Shown in pieces: positions 23,738-34,470 of a DNA stretch of 64,000 nucleotides. Both the position numbers and the translations under genes were made by a program. The DNA comes from Ursus arctos. Lineage: Eukaryota > Chordata > Mammalia > Carnivora > Ursidae. The notes under the pieces are model-generated. The model worked only from the letters and a program-made list of their open reading frames with translations. It was not told the DNA's origin and made no database searches. Where the stretch lies: positions 23,726,001 through 23,790,000 of the forward strand of contig NW_026622997.1 of the NCBI RefSeq assembly GCF_023065955.2, read 5' to 3'. The stretch's first letter is position 1. Every line of letters begins with the position of its first letter.

Positions 23738-23935
23738 CTTATTATATGTCAGGCACAGTTTGAAGTCCATTATGTTTATAACCATGGTCTCATAAGAACC
23801 CTGTGAAGTATATACTATAATTTTTCTATTTTACAAATGAGAAAACTGAATCGGAAAGATGTTAAATAACTTGCCCAATTCACATAGCCAGGAAATTGCT
23901 ACCGTGCGGCCCATGATCTCCACCACTGTGTTATT
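23738..23935 (-). mobile_element. MIR SINE
   Basis: ATTATATGTCAGGCACAGTT, AACCCTGTGAAGTATATACT, TTTACAAATGAGAAAACTGA and AACTTGCCCAATTCACATAG follow the reverse complement of MIR across most of its length. Confidence 0.85.
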
Positions 23936-26074
23936 TCCAGTTGGTGCCAAGAATCAGTGATTTAGAGCAGGGCCCATCAAAGGTAGGCCCAGGCGGACCA
24001 CGGACCCCGCCTCACATATACCAAGGCCCTTAGTCATTGTATTTATTTCCGTAGATGTTTTAAAAGGCATTGCTTTGTTTCATGTTACAATTCTTGTAAC
24101 ACCATTTTGACCTTGCTTAATTTTTAATATTGTTGGAGCCTTAAAAAATGTAAGTGACCAGGATTCTCTTAACTTCCGAGAGGCCATTGGTGCATGATTG
24201 CAGAGGAAGTTGGACTGCAGTGACATGAGTAGCTAAGGGGAAGTGAGGAAATCAAGTGGCTCGGGTTTGGAGGTTAGGGAGTAGTGGCTGGTCTAGAATT
24301 CTATGGAGAAGGGGCTTAAGGGGTGGCAGTCCCAGGTGGGGGAGCTGTGGTTTTAAAATAAACACACTGATTTCACTCAGAGTTATGTTTATTTGTACTG
24401 CCTTGAAGGGCATTGGACCCAAGATGCAGAAGGAAATAATTGGGGTTTGGAGTGGCGTCAGGGGGAGATTGCCAAAGCCCTATAAAAGCCACCCTTTGGT
24501 GCCCCTAGCCATGGAAAGGAGAACAGATATGGTGTGGTGAATGATGAAATCATGTGGTGGGAACAATATTCTTACATTGGGGGCTCTTTATTCATGTTTC
24601 TAGATGACAAGGTAAAAGGAAGTAGAGAGTTTAATCTTACTGGAGAGGTGGATCTCGTATTATGGGAGAGCGGTTTCAAGGCAGGTGGGAAAGGACTGTC
24701 AGGTTAGACACACAGAAGACAGGACACTTCCTACTCTCACACTAAAAGGGGGAAAGGAGAGTAATGGAGAAATTTTGAAGTGATGGGAGGAAGGTTAAAG
24801 ACTTTCAGAATGAATGTTCCCTAGCCCCTGTAATAAGTAGGTAGCAAGGTCATTGCCCGGGAAGCACTAGGGATTTGAGGAGAACGGTTATATATCATCT
24901 GATCATTATAGATCTTTGTAGACCTTTGAAATTGATAAGAGAAAGAAATGATAGAAGCTCTTAGAATGTTTCAGTATTTAGATTTAAAATATTTCATTTT
25001 CACTATTGTTTCTGAGTTGGTGGGGGGGGGGGTTGGAAGACTGTTTCCAGGAGGGGGCAGCAGTGCTATAAGCATTTTATTTGGGTATTTCCTTTCTCTG
25101 TTCACTTTGCTCTTAAAAATCAAGTAATAATGTGTTTTCTGTCTCTATTACCTTAACTAATGAAAAAAAAAAAGAAACAGGGTTTATGAAGCTGTTTAAT
25201 AATCTTACAATTTATTAATTTATTGGCCTCGCATTACTAAACATAGCAATTGTGGAAAATACAAAGGTACTGAAAATTATCCTTATATATACAGTTATAT
25301 TTGAAAAATTTTGGTTTGATTTGGCCTAATTTTGTCCCATCTCTGTGTGTGGCTTGTATAATAAATTCAAAAAAAGGCTTACCAGCTTAAATAGCTTTTA
25401 AAATATAAACAGTGGGACTATAGGACTAATTGGGCTTGTTGAAAGAATTTTTAACATATAAACATTAATTTTTATTGAGCACAGACTGAATTGAAAAGGC
25501 TAAACTTACATGTTAAAATAATTTGGCAATCTAACTGCAGATTCAAAATTTCTGAAAATGTAAATAAATTAAAATGTAGGCAGTGTTTTGCCATCTGTAA
25601 TGAATTAGCATTCCATTTTACCAGCTGCTGCTGGGGTTTTTGCCGCTGACTCAGGATCTAAACACACTGGTGGGTAGTTGCCTATAAATATAAGGAACCT
25701 GTAGTTTCAACTGACAGGGCTGCACTGGTGGTTAGAAAAGTCGTTACAGTTTCAAGTAGCAGAGAATCTTCCACTTGGGGCAGGAAATAGGGATGTGTTT
25801 TGTGTACTGATGTTGCCAGGACAAATGAGGGGGATTTGCTGCAAAGGTGTCCGAACAGTGAGGACACCACTGCCCCTCAGCGTGGGGGTCGTCCTTGAGA
25901 GGAAGAACTATCAGTCGTCTCTTCTAGCAGACATATTTTTAGGCACAATAACAATATTTGTGCATTGCTGGGAAATCTTGGGCTCTAGATTTAAGTTAAT
26001 GTTTTTTTATCCTTGTATTTCATTTCCAAGGCTTTTATTTTTGAGCACAGAGGAGATAATGATTTCTTGGAAAG
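23936..26074. other. Unannotated sequence
   Basis: No gene is recognised. A G11 run lies at 25022-25032. CCGCTGACTCAGG near 25643 contains an AP-1/MARE-like TGACTCA site. The open frames at 24256-24540 and 25795-26136 show no known domain. Confidence 0.5.
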
Positions 26075-26240
26075 AATTTGAACTTGGAAGTCAGACATCC
26101 CTAGATATGATGAATTCAGACTCTGTCACTTGTTAGGTGTGTGATCCTCTCAAACAGATTGCCTCAACTCTGTGAGATGTCCTCATCTGTGAAAGAGGGA
26201 TACTATCTACCTGGTAGAATTGTGAAGCCAGTTCGTACTC
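26075..26240 (+). mobile_element. MIR SINE fragment
   Basis: TTGAACTTGGAAGTCAGACA, TGTCACTTGTTAGGTGTGTG and GTGAAAGAGGGATACTATCT follow the MIR consensus in sense orientation. Confidence 0.75.
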
Positions 26241-26636
26241 CATGGAAAGCCACCTCAGTCTGATACTGTTTGTCTAGCCCGGGAAATGTGTACATAAAGG
26301 GAGGAATACAACTGTATTTATGCAGGTGACCTGTTTCTTGTTAAAATCTGTGATACTTCGAATAGCAACTAAGAAATAGATGTGAAGATTTACCATTTGC
26401 TCTGTAATACTGTGTCCAAATGGCAGTGTATTCATTTCATAGGTAGGAGATGACTTTTCTGGTTAGTATGCTTTTAGTACTATTTTTTCTCTTGGTGTAG
26501 ACTTATCAAAAGGAAAAATTTTTAGTGAAAGTTTGTTTGTTTTGGAGCTGAAATTTTTCATCATTCTTACACTGTCAGGATCATGCAAACTCAATATACT
26601 CTGATTCTATAAGTAGTAGCAGAGCGATCCAGAATA

Positions 26637-26639
<3 letters not shown>
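26241..26639. other. Unannotated sequence
   Basis: Nothing recognised between the MIR and the GT microsatellite. Confidence 0.5.

Positions 26640-26679
<40 letters not shown>
26640..26679. repeat. (GT)n microsatellite
   Basis: An uninterrupted 40-bp GT run. It is likely polymorphic in length and accounts for the histidine-threonine repeat in the opposite-strand frame. Confidence 0.97.
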
Positions 26680-26684
<5 letters not shown>

Positions 26685-26779
26685 TTACCTCTTTATTGTC
26701 AGTCTTCTTATAAATTAGACTTCCAGTTACTAAAAATTTACATACTAGCCAGAGCCAGCTAAAAGTCAATATATGTATT

Positions 26780-27000
26780 CAGTTGACACATTTATTTAGT
26801 GTATAGTACGTGCGAGGTATCGGAAGACATGGTGTGACAGCATAGTTCTGGCTTCATAGAGCTGACATTCTGATGGGGTTGGAAGGGGGTTGCTGTGGAG
26901 TGCTGTGAATTCAGAACAAACAAGCCTAACACTGTGATGTGGTCCGTGCTGTGATAGGGCAAACTTGTGTGGTTAGGGAAGCTTTCCCACAGGCAGTGAT
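26780..27000. mobile_element. Ancient interspersed repeat, class uncertain
   Basis: CATTTATTTAGTGTATAGTA, TTCATAGAGCTGACATTCTG and TGTGGTTAGGGAAGCTTTCC match an old mammalian repeat (consensus sense: stretches near 'ggagctcacattct' and 'agggaaggcttcc'). The family label is not certain. Confidence 0.45.
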
Positions 27001-27639
27001 ACAAAATACGGAACACTTTACCAAAAATATATTTGTAACAGCAGTTATGACTCAGGGATATGAAAATGCCTCAGGTGTCACATGAGTGTAGCAATTTCGA
27101 CTCTGACAGATTTGTGCATGTCACTTACAGACCTCTGTGATCTAAGACCTGACCAAACTTAAGGGGCTTTTACTCCAATACGATGAAAGTATCCTGGGAG
27201 TTTTCAGATCTCTCGGTGTCTAAAATCGCTGTCCTGCTCTCACCATCACAGAATTCCCAGGTGTCCTCACAGGCTGCCCAGGACCGAGATGTACCTGTCC
27301 GGCCATTATCCAGGCCAGCCTGCGCTCACTCCCTTAGGGCTAAGACCTGTGTCATTGATTTGCTAGTGACTCATCATGTATGACTCCAGCTGGCCCTGAC
27401 TCTGCTTCCTCAGCTGTAGATCAGTGTGAACTCAGAGAGCTTGTTTGTGACCCTAAATTGGTCCTGTGTGCATTTCTTAGTGTTCCTCATCCACCCATGA
27501 CTCATGGCTCGGTTCTCATTTTCAGTGTGTGCAGTGGGGTCACTCTTCATTGAGCCTTCCTTCTCTCAGAAGCAGAAAGTCTTACGTTGTTTTGACTCAG
27601 CCCAGGACTATTTGAAGTGTCTGTGTCTGGTCTTGTCTG
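27001..27639. other. Unannotated sequence
   Basis: Somewhat GC-richer, with no named repeat or exon. The 5' part of the downstream L2 may extend into it. Confidence 0.45.
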
Positions 27640-28010
27640 ATTACAACCCTAGCTCCTTAGCCTGGAGATTCAGGCCATTTGTGGTCCTTCTTTCCAGCCT
27701 TAGCCCTAACCACGTCACTTCCCGCTGTTCCTGTCAAGCTCACCTATGTATACTTCTCCGTACGTGTTTCAGACTTCTCTACTAAGATGGATCTCTTTGT
27801 TGCCCTGGCTTCCTTCATTTCTTCAGGCCAAGCTCAAGGTTGCCTCGTTGTTTTTGGGTCTCGCAGTGACTTCTAGAAATGATTTCTCCCCGTTTGACAC
27901 TATTCCACTTGGCATTGTAGTTCCTAGTGTTGCTGTCTTGTCACCCCTCCTAGGCTGTTAGATGTTGGTGTCAGGATCCCATATAGTGTCTTACTCATTT
28001 AGATTCTAAC
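27640..28010 (+). mobile_element. L2 LINE 3' portion
   Basis: GATTCAGGCCATTTGTGGTC, TTCCAGCCTTAGCCCTAACC, CAGGCCAAGCTCAAGGTTGC, CTCCTAGGCTGTTAGATG and AGTGTCTTACTCATTTAGAT occur in L2 order, covering the end of ORF2 and the 3' UTR. The three overlapping short frames here are decayed L2 coding sequence or chance. Confidence 0.6.
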
Positions 28011-28639
28011 TAAAGTTTTGCTAGTGGGATGCAGTGGGGGCTCACACTTCAGAGAGTAACTGAGAATGGCAAGATTGAGTGCCCTTTTTACCTGTTCATC
28101 CCTAAAGCTTCTCCCTGTTCCCCTGCAGACTCTGATACAGAGCAGCCCTCTCTGTGCTGACCGACCACAGAACCTACCCTGCCCCTGTTCCTACGTTACA
28201 ACAGCTTTTCCACTAGTGTTGTGGACTCCTTCAGAGTTAGAGCAATAAATCTTTGAAGCCAACCGCAACAACCCTATCTGTTGGCTTATTTTTAAATAAA
28301 ACTCTCCCATCAGTGATGGTTTCACTGCTAAGGGGATAGAGAACTGTGTGCATAGTCTTGAGACTCATGTTCCGCTGGTCTCTCTTCCCATTTCTGTGGA
28401 GCCAGAGAGCGTCTAGTACACTGACAATGCAAGGCTCCCTAAAAGCAGTGAAGAACACTAGGAGGCGGAGGGTATAGTAAGAACTTCCAGTTGGTTTTAA
28501 AGTATCGGTACTCCATGGTTAGGAAGAGCGGACTAATACACCTCTTGGGTTGAAAACTGCTCATATATGCTTAAAAAAAAAGAAAAAAAAGCTCTCAATA
28601 AATAATATGTCCTGTCTGTGGTGTATAAGGTATTTCAAC
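28011..28639. other. Unannotated sequence
   Basis: An A-rich run lies at 28571-28590. No exon or clear repeat is recognised. Confidence 0.5.
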
Positions 28640-28765
28640 AGTTTGTAGGACATTTAACCCTCAAAACTGTTGGTTTGGGTAGAGTATAGACATTACTCCT
28701 ACTTTTATAGATGAAGAACCTGAGATTCAGAGACTCACGTGGGAAGCACGAGTGGATCTCATGGG
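28640..28765 (-). mobile_element. MIR fragment
   Basis: CATTTAACCCTCAAAACTGT, TAGAGTATAGACATTACTCC and TTTATAGATGAAGAACCTGA match the reverse-complement MIR core. Confidence 0.65.
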
Positions 28766-29329
28766 GGGCAGGTTTACTCTTGTCTCTGCTGGGGGCTTTG
28801 AAGTTTAAACTTCGTTCTCCTTCAGCACTTGATACCAGCACATCCCTTCCCAACCTTACCGGATTTCCCACACTTCTCACTCCCAGCCTCCTCCAACTTC
28901 TCTTACCTCTCTGGCTCTAAAAGTCATCCCTGATTCCCTGGACTTGTGATTCCCATTCTCTTCAGTGGTCCCTGCTGTTTGCTGCCTGCGTCCTGGAGTC
29001 ATGTTCGATAAGAGAGTCACACCTACCCAAACCAAGAGGGTGAACACGTTTTTATAGAGCCTTGTCCTCACACTCAACTGAAAGGTTTACCCTGACTGTT
29101 GTCAGCATGAAAATTTGATCCTGATTATCTTTTTTGTCTTTCCAGCCTTTCTTAATATTTTGTTTCCTGCATTTTAAATCCACCTGCCTCTTGTCTTCCT
29201 CAGCTTCAGACCTCTCTGGGTCTTATGAGCAGAGTTTCTGCCATGTTCTTGCCATCGTCTTCCTGTCAGAAGACGTTGTTTTGTGCACCAAGATGGTTAG
29301 TTTTAATTATTTCAGAGGTTGTGACTTTA
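28766..29329. other. Unannotated sequence
   Basis: Pyrimidine-rich stretches are present, but I see no recognisable element or exon. Confidence 0.5.
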
Positions 29330-29367
29330 ATAGTTGAGTTATTTATATATATAAATAACTCAACTAT
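29330..29367. repeat. 38-bp perfect palindrome
   Basis: Arm ATAGTTGAGTTATTTATAT is followed directly by its exact reverse complement ATATAAATAACTCAACTAT with no spacer. The centre is an AT alternation. It can form a perfect hairpin or cruciform, and it continues directly into the alternating tract to its right. Confidence 0.95.
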
Positions 29368-29547
29368 ATATATACACATATACACATACATGTACATATA
29401 TACACATACATATACGTACATACATGTATATGTACATATATACATGTATATACATATATACGTATACACATATACACACATATACATATATGTGTATACG
29501 TATATATATGTGTATATATATGTGTATATATGTGTGTGTGTATGTAT
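29365..29547. repeat. 183-bp uninterrupted alternating pyrimidine-purine tract
   Basis: From 29365 to 29547 every step alternates pyrimidine and purine (TA, CA, TG and CG steps), with no break that I can find. The left part is richer in CA and the right part in TG, so the tract is also quasi-palindromic. This composition favours Z-DNA or cruciform structure. It accounts for the Tyr/Ile/Thr/Val/Cys-repeat open frames on both strands. Confidence 0.95.
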
Positions 29548-29904
29548 TCTGAGTCTCACATATCACTCAGGCATATTCTCTTACATTGGCATTTCTGTAA
29601 TTAATTCCCTTATGCATCAACATGAAGGAGCTTGCCAAGGGCTCCAGAATACTTAAGAGTGGGAATGTGAGGTAATAGTAAGTAGTTCTACATATGTTTT
29701 TTTTTAAACCCTATCAAAGAAACTAAGTTCTTTCAGTTTTTACAACATTTTAGTATAAAACTGAGATGCCATAATGTATTGTAATACTGGCTTTTCTGTT
29801 ATTTATACATTTCTCTGTGACCTATAACTTATGCAGAATACATTAAGCCCCTGGATTCATATATAATGTGGGTCTGAAAACATACTTGAAAGTTGATTAT
29901 TCAC
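29548..29904. other. Unannotated sequence
   Basis: No repeat or gene is recognised. A short T run is at 29697-29705. Confidence 0.5.
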
Positions 29905-30127
29905 TGAGTGGACCAGAGGTTCTCCATCCAAGTGTGATCCCAATCCAACAACATCAGCATCTTGGTTCTCAGTCGCTAGGAGGGCTTGTAAAAAACACAG
30001 GTTGCTGGGCCCCATCCCCAGAGTTTATGAGTCAGTGGGTCTGGAGTAGAGCTTGAGTATTTGCATTTCTTTCAAGTTGTGAGATGATAATCATGCTGCT
30101 GGTTTGGGATTTTACTTCAAGAAACAC
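29905..30127. mobile_element. MER5A-type hAT remnant
   Basis: CCAGAGGTTCTCCATCCAAG, GCTGGGCCCCATCCCCAGAG, GAGTCAGTGGGTCTGGAGTA and AAGAAACACTGA follow MER5A end to end with insertions. Confidence 0.75.
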
Positions 30128-30309
30128 TGAAAAGAGACCTTCTTTTCTCCATTGGCACATGATTCGTTCTTTACTTACATATTTACAAGCATATATTCTG
30201 TATATATGATATATAAATCTATAAGCTTCCATTTTTGACTCTCTATCCTGTACATTTCTTACTAAGAATTCATTGTTAGCATACCCTTCTTCTTGTGAAT
30301 GGACTCTCT

Positions 30310-30500
30310 TTTTCTGTTATATTTTCTGACTTTATCACATGTAGATGGGCAGGCTATTGATTTTGCTATATTTATCTAGACATTTGATTGAACTTTCTCA
30401 TTAATTATTAACCCTGTAGCTTTTTAGTTGATTCTTTTGGGCTTTCTAGGTAAGCAACCATATTATTTCTATTTTTCTCTTTGAGCTCCACTTGCTCCTA
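30310..30500 (-). mobile_element. Possible L1 ORF2 fragment
   Basis: TTGATTCTTTTGGGCTTTCT followed by AGGTAAGCAACCATATTATT resembles the antisense of an L1 ORF2 segment. The match is short and the flanks are ambiguous. Confidence 0.4.
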
Positions 30501-30550
30501 AAATGGCTCTCTAAAATGTTTTTCCTATCTGCTAGCATGTTGCTGTTACT

Positions 30551-30591
<41 letters not shown>
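30551..30591. repeat. (TTG)n microsatellite
   Basis: About 13 uninterrupted TTG triplets. Confidence 0.97.
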
Positions 30592-30659
30592 ATGGTTTTA
30601 TTTAAGTCTCCATTCATTTTTATGTAATCTCAAGCCTCCAGTTTCTTGCCTCCAAATTA

Positions 30660-31083
30660 AATACTTTTTAAAAATTTAATCTTTTTGGAAATCGTAACTG
30701 CCACTACAATCAAGATACCAAACAGCTGTACCCTTTGTAAAAATGTCCTCCTTGTCCCTTTGTAGTCAAACCCTCTTCTCACTGCAAGCCTTGGGAACCA
30801 CAAATTTGTTTTCTATTCTTACAGTTTTTGGAATCATATAGTATTTAGCCCTGTGAGTCTGGCTTCTTTCACTTGGCGTAAGGTGTTTGAGATTCATCCA
30901 TATTGTAGCCTCTTTGTTCCTTTTTATCACCGAGTAGTATTCCACAGTATGAATGTGCCACAATTTGCTTATCTGATCACCAGATAGGTGAAGGATCTTT
31001 GGATTGTTTCCAGGTGTTGGCAATTATGAATAAAGTCACTGTCAACATTCACATACAGATTTTTGTGAGAACATTTCCAAGGT
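30660..31083 (-). mobile_element. Old L1 (L1M-type) 3' end
   Basis: GGAACCACAAATTTGTTTTC, GTGAGTCTGGCTTCTTTCAC, GAGATTCATCCATATTGTAG, GAGTAGTATTCCACAGTATG and GTTGGCAATTATGAATAAAG are the antisense of an L1M 3' UTR. It is broken by a SINE at 31099 and seems to end shortly after it, near 31320. Confidence 0.8.
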
Positions 31084-31098
31084 AGTTTCTTATTTTTT

Positions 31099-31292
31099 TT
31101 TTTTAAAGATTTTATTTATTTATTCGACAGAGTAGAGACAGCCAGTGAGAGAAGGAACACAAGCAGGGGGAGTGGGAGAGGAAGAAGCAGGCTCATAGCG
31201 GAGGAGCCTGATGTGGGGCTCGATCCCATAACGCTGGGATCACGCCCTGAGCCGAAGGCAGACGCTTAACCACTGTGCCACCCAGGCGCCCC
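31099..31292 (-). mobile_element. Can-SINE, arctoid-type, full length
   Basis: In reverse orientation it reads AAAGATTTTATTTATTTATT, GAGACAGCCAGTGAGAGAAG, ACACAAGCAGGGGGAGTGGG and ends CACCCAGGCGCCCC. The target duplication AGTTTCTTATTTTTT is seen at 31084 and at 31293. The internal segment is the form I associate with bear, panda and pinniped genomes. Confidence 0.95.
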
Positions 31293-31320
31293 AGTTTCTT
31301 ATTTTTTTCACCAGTTTTTC

Positions 31321-31979
31321 ATTTTCATGTAGTCTTTGTTTATTGTGCTGTATTTTCTTTTAATAATGGATTCCTCTGATTTCTAGAGTCAGTGTCCTTT
31401 TCTGTGTTCTTATTTAGAACAAGTTTCAGAACTGAAAAAAATGTTTTTGATTTACATTTCATATTGTGAGAATTAGTTTCTTCTTTCGCATTTTGATTTT
31501 TCTCTTTTCCTGCTGAATTTTTATAGGCTGTGTGTTTTCTTTGCTCGTTCTTTGTAGTAGAAAAGTCTACAGTCATTTGTGAGGCATAGACAAAATGAGA
31601 TAATTTAAATATTACAAGAGTTCTGACACAAATTGTTGTAGGGCCCCACCAATGATTCTTCCAAAAGAACCTTCCTAAATCCATGCTGAAGGAAACGGCA
31701 AAACCCAAGTCTCAGTAAGTGGCTGGATGGGAAATGGAGCAGTGAGGGATGGGATTGGAGCTACAGGCATATGCCTCTTCTCATATTTCTCTGAATTCTT
31801 CTTTTTAACCAGTTGTTGGATTTTAGTCAAGACAAGTATGACTAATTCCAGGCATCTGTCTCTTCCCACATGTTGCATTGAAATGTGGTCCCCAAGATTC
31901 TCATCCTCTGCTCTACATAACTTATGTAATCCCCTCCCCTTGAATGTGGACAGAATCTGTGAATATGACAACAATGTTT
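31321..31979. other. Unannotated sequence
   Basis: Overlapping frames on both strands at 31340-32044 match nothing known. The segment at 31860-31975 may be part of an old LTR or DNA element, but I cannot name it. Confidence 0.45.
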
Positions 31980-32105
31980 TTGTAACCATTGGCCATATGT
32001 GCCTATTGAACATTGAGATGTGGCTAATGCAACTGAACAATTGAATGTTTTATTGTTAATTAATTTACAAATAAATAGCCACATGTAACTAGTGGCAGCT
32101 CAGGT
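31980..32105. mobile_element. Near-palindromic hAT-type DNA transposon remnant
   Basis: GTAACCATTGGCCATATGTG and, at the other end, AATAGCCACATGTAACTAGT are inverted copies of the same terminus (consensus: gccacatgtggctagtggc). GATGTGGCTAATGCAACTGA lies between them. This is a common short mammalian element of the Charlie/MER58 kind. Confidence 0.6.
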
Positions 32106-32139
32106 TGATAATAAACTTGCTGAAATATTTGGGTGAAGT

Positions 32140-32310
32140 GTACTGATGTCTGCATCATACTTTGAAATTAAAAAATAAGTGTTGTAAAATGTTGATCACA
32201 ATTTAGGTGGTGGTTATATGGGGTTCATTGTAAATTATTTTAACTTTTTCTGTGCATTTAGAAGTTGTATAATAACATGATGGGAGGAAATCTTTCAAAG
32301 GATTTTACTG
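32140..32310 (+). mobile_element. L1M-type 3' end fragment
   Basis: TGATGTCTGCATCATACTTT, GTTATATGGGGTTCATTGTA, TTTAACTTTTTCTGTGCATT and ATAATAACATG follow a known L1M 3' terminal sequence. It lies immediately upstream of the L1 cluster. Confidence 0.6.
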
Positions 32311-32314
32311 AAAA

Positions 32315-32695
32315 ACTATTTATACCCTGTGAAGAAAAGTCCAAGTCCAGATGACTTCCCTGGTGAATTCTACCAAACATTTAAAGAAAAATTAATACCA
32401 GTCCTTCTCAAATGTTTTTAAAAAGAAGAAGAGGAGAGAAATTCTTTTAATTCATTCTCCTAGGTCAGCATTGCCCTGATATCAAAGCCATACAAAGACA
32501 TTAGAAGAAATTACACACCAGGTTTATGTAAGAATATAGTTGGCAAAATCCTTAGCAAAAATACTAGGAGTTCAAATTCCATAGCATATTCAAAGGATTA
32601 TACACCACCACTAAGTGGGACCTACCCCAGGAATGCAAGGATGGTTAAACATAGAAAATTGATGAGTATAATACATCAACATATAATAAAATACC
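32315..32695 (+). mobile_element. Older L1, left part (ORF2 reverse transcriptase region)
   Basis: GATGACTTCCCTGGTGAATT, CTACCAAACATTTAAAGAAA, CTTCTCAAATGTTTTTAAAA and GACCTACCCCAGGAATGCAA encode the conserved L1 reverse-transcriptase region. Frames are broken. The element is interrupted at 32695 by a younger L1 and resumes at 34471 with the next ORF2 segment. Confidence 0.85.
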
Positions 32696-32971
32696 TGAGA
32701 ATAAACTTAACCAAGGAGGTGTGAAAGACTTGTACTCTGAAAACTATAAAGCATCAATTAAAGAAATTGAGCATGACACAGACAAAAGGAAAGATATTCC
32801 ATGTTTATGGATTGGAAGAACCAATATTGTTAAAATAGCCATAATGCCTAAAGCAACCTACAAATTTAATGCAATCCCTATGAAAATACCATCAACCTTT
32901 TTTACAGAACTAGAACAAATATACTAAAGTTTATATGGAACCACAGAAGACCCTGAATACCCCAAGCAATC

Positions 32972-33496
32972 TTGAGAAAGAAGAACATAGCAGGAGGTAT
33001 TACAGTCCCAGATTTTAAGATATATTATAAAGCTATAGTAATGAAAGCAGTATGGTATTGGCACAAAAACAAACACAGAGATCAATGGAACAGAATGGAA
33101 AGCCCAGAAATAAACCCACACATATGTGGTCAATTAATTTACAACAAAGGAGGCAAGAGTATGCAGTGGGACACAGGTAGTCTCTTCAACAAATGGTGCT
33201 GGGAAAACCAGATGGCAACAAGATGCAAAACAATAAAACTGGACCACTTTCTTAAACCAAATCCAAAAATAAGCTCAAAATGGATTAAAGGCCTGAATGT
33301 GAGACCTGAAATAATAAAATTCCTAGGAGAAAATACAGGCAGTAATTTCTTAAACATTGGCCATAGAAATATCTTTCTAAATATGTCTCCTCAGGCAAGA
33401 GAAACAAAAGCGAAGTTAAACCATTGGAACTGCACCAAATTAAAAGCTTTTGCACAGAAAGGAAACCATCAGCAAAATGACAAAGCAGTCTACTAA
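32972..33496 (+). pseudogene. L1 ORF2 C-terminal fragment (decayed)
   Basis: This is the longest recognisable open frame in the window, 174 codons. It corresponds to the region of L1 ORF2p after the reverse-transcriptase domain, including a cysteine-poor stretch with [20 protein letters not shown] and later [20 protein letters not shown]. The endonuclease and the catalytic part of the reverse transcriptase are absent because the element is 5'-truncated. The frame ends in a TAA at 33494, while homologous sequence continues in the +1 frame, so a frameshift has occurred. It cannot encode an active enzyme. Confidence 0.85.
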
Positions 33497-34057
33497 ATGG
33501 AAGAAGATATTTGCAAATGATGTGTTTGACAAGGGGTTAATATCCAAAATACATAAAGAACTCATACAACTCAACACCAAAAAAACCTCAAATATCTGAT
33601 TAAAAATAGGCAGAGAACCTGGATAGACATTTTTTTGAAAGAAGACATAACATGGTCAACAGACATGTGAGAAGATGCTCAGTCATTACTAATCATCAGG
33701 GAAATACAAATCAAAACCACAACGAGATCATCTCACATCTGTCAGAATGGCTAAAATAAAAAAGACAAGAAATAACAGGTGGTGGTGGGGATGTGGAGAA
33801 AATGGAACCCTTGTGCACTGTTGGTGCGGATGCAAACTGGGCAACCACTGTGGAGAAAAATATGGAGGTTCCTCAAAAAATTAAAAGTAGAATTACCAAG
33901 CAACCCAGTAATTTCAGTACTGGATATTTACCCAGAGAAAACAAAAACAGTAATTCAAAAAGATACACGCTTTCCTGTTTATCACAGCATTATTTATAAT
34001 AGCCAAGATATGGAAGCAACTCATGTGTCCCGAGATAGATGAATAGATAAAGAAGTG

Positions 34058-34059
<2 letters not shown>

Positions 34060-34102
<43 letters not shown>
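34060..34102. repeat. (CA)n microsatellite within L1
   Basis: A 43-bp uninterrupted CA run inside the 3' region of the younger L1, where it interrupts an otherwise recognisable L1 segment. Confidence 0.95.
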
Positions 34103-34104
<2 letters not shown>

Positions 34105-34470
34105 GTTAGGTTACTTAGCCATAAAAAGGATGAGATCTTGCCACTTGCCACAACATGGATGGATCTAGAGGGTCTAATACTAAATGAAATAAGTCAGACA
34201 GAGAAAGACAAACGCCACATGATTTCACATGTGTAATTTAAGAAAAAAAACAAAGAAAAAAGAGAGAAACACAAAAACAGACTCTTTAATACAGAGAAAA
34301 ACTGGTAGTTGCCAGAGGAGAGGTGAGTAGGGGGTGTGAATGAAACAGATAAAGGAGATGAAGAGTGCACTTACTGTGTTGAGCAATGAGTAATGTATAG
34401 AATTGTTGAATCATTATATTGTACACCTGAAACTAATATAATTTTGTATGTTAATTTTACTTCAATTAAA

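Larger units (their letters stand above)
32696..34470 (+). mobile_element. Younger L1 inserted into the older L1, 5'-truncated
   Basis: The element starts inside ORF2 and runs through the ORF2 C-terminal region to a complete 3' end (GAATCATTATATTGTACACC, ACTTCAATTAAAAAAAT). The 8-bp sequence AAAATACC is duplicated at 32688-32695 and 34471-34478 and marks the target site in the host L1. A (CA)n expansion lies in its 3' region at 34060-34102. Confidence 0.85.

Noticed and set aside
29225..29656. 143-codon frame with Tyr/Ile/Thr/Val/Cys repeats, and similar frames on the other strand
   Set aside because: It is a translation of the alternating TA/CA/TG tract. Frames open on both strands of a simple repeat are not genes.
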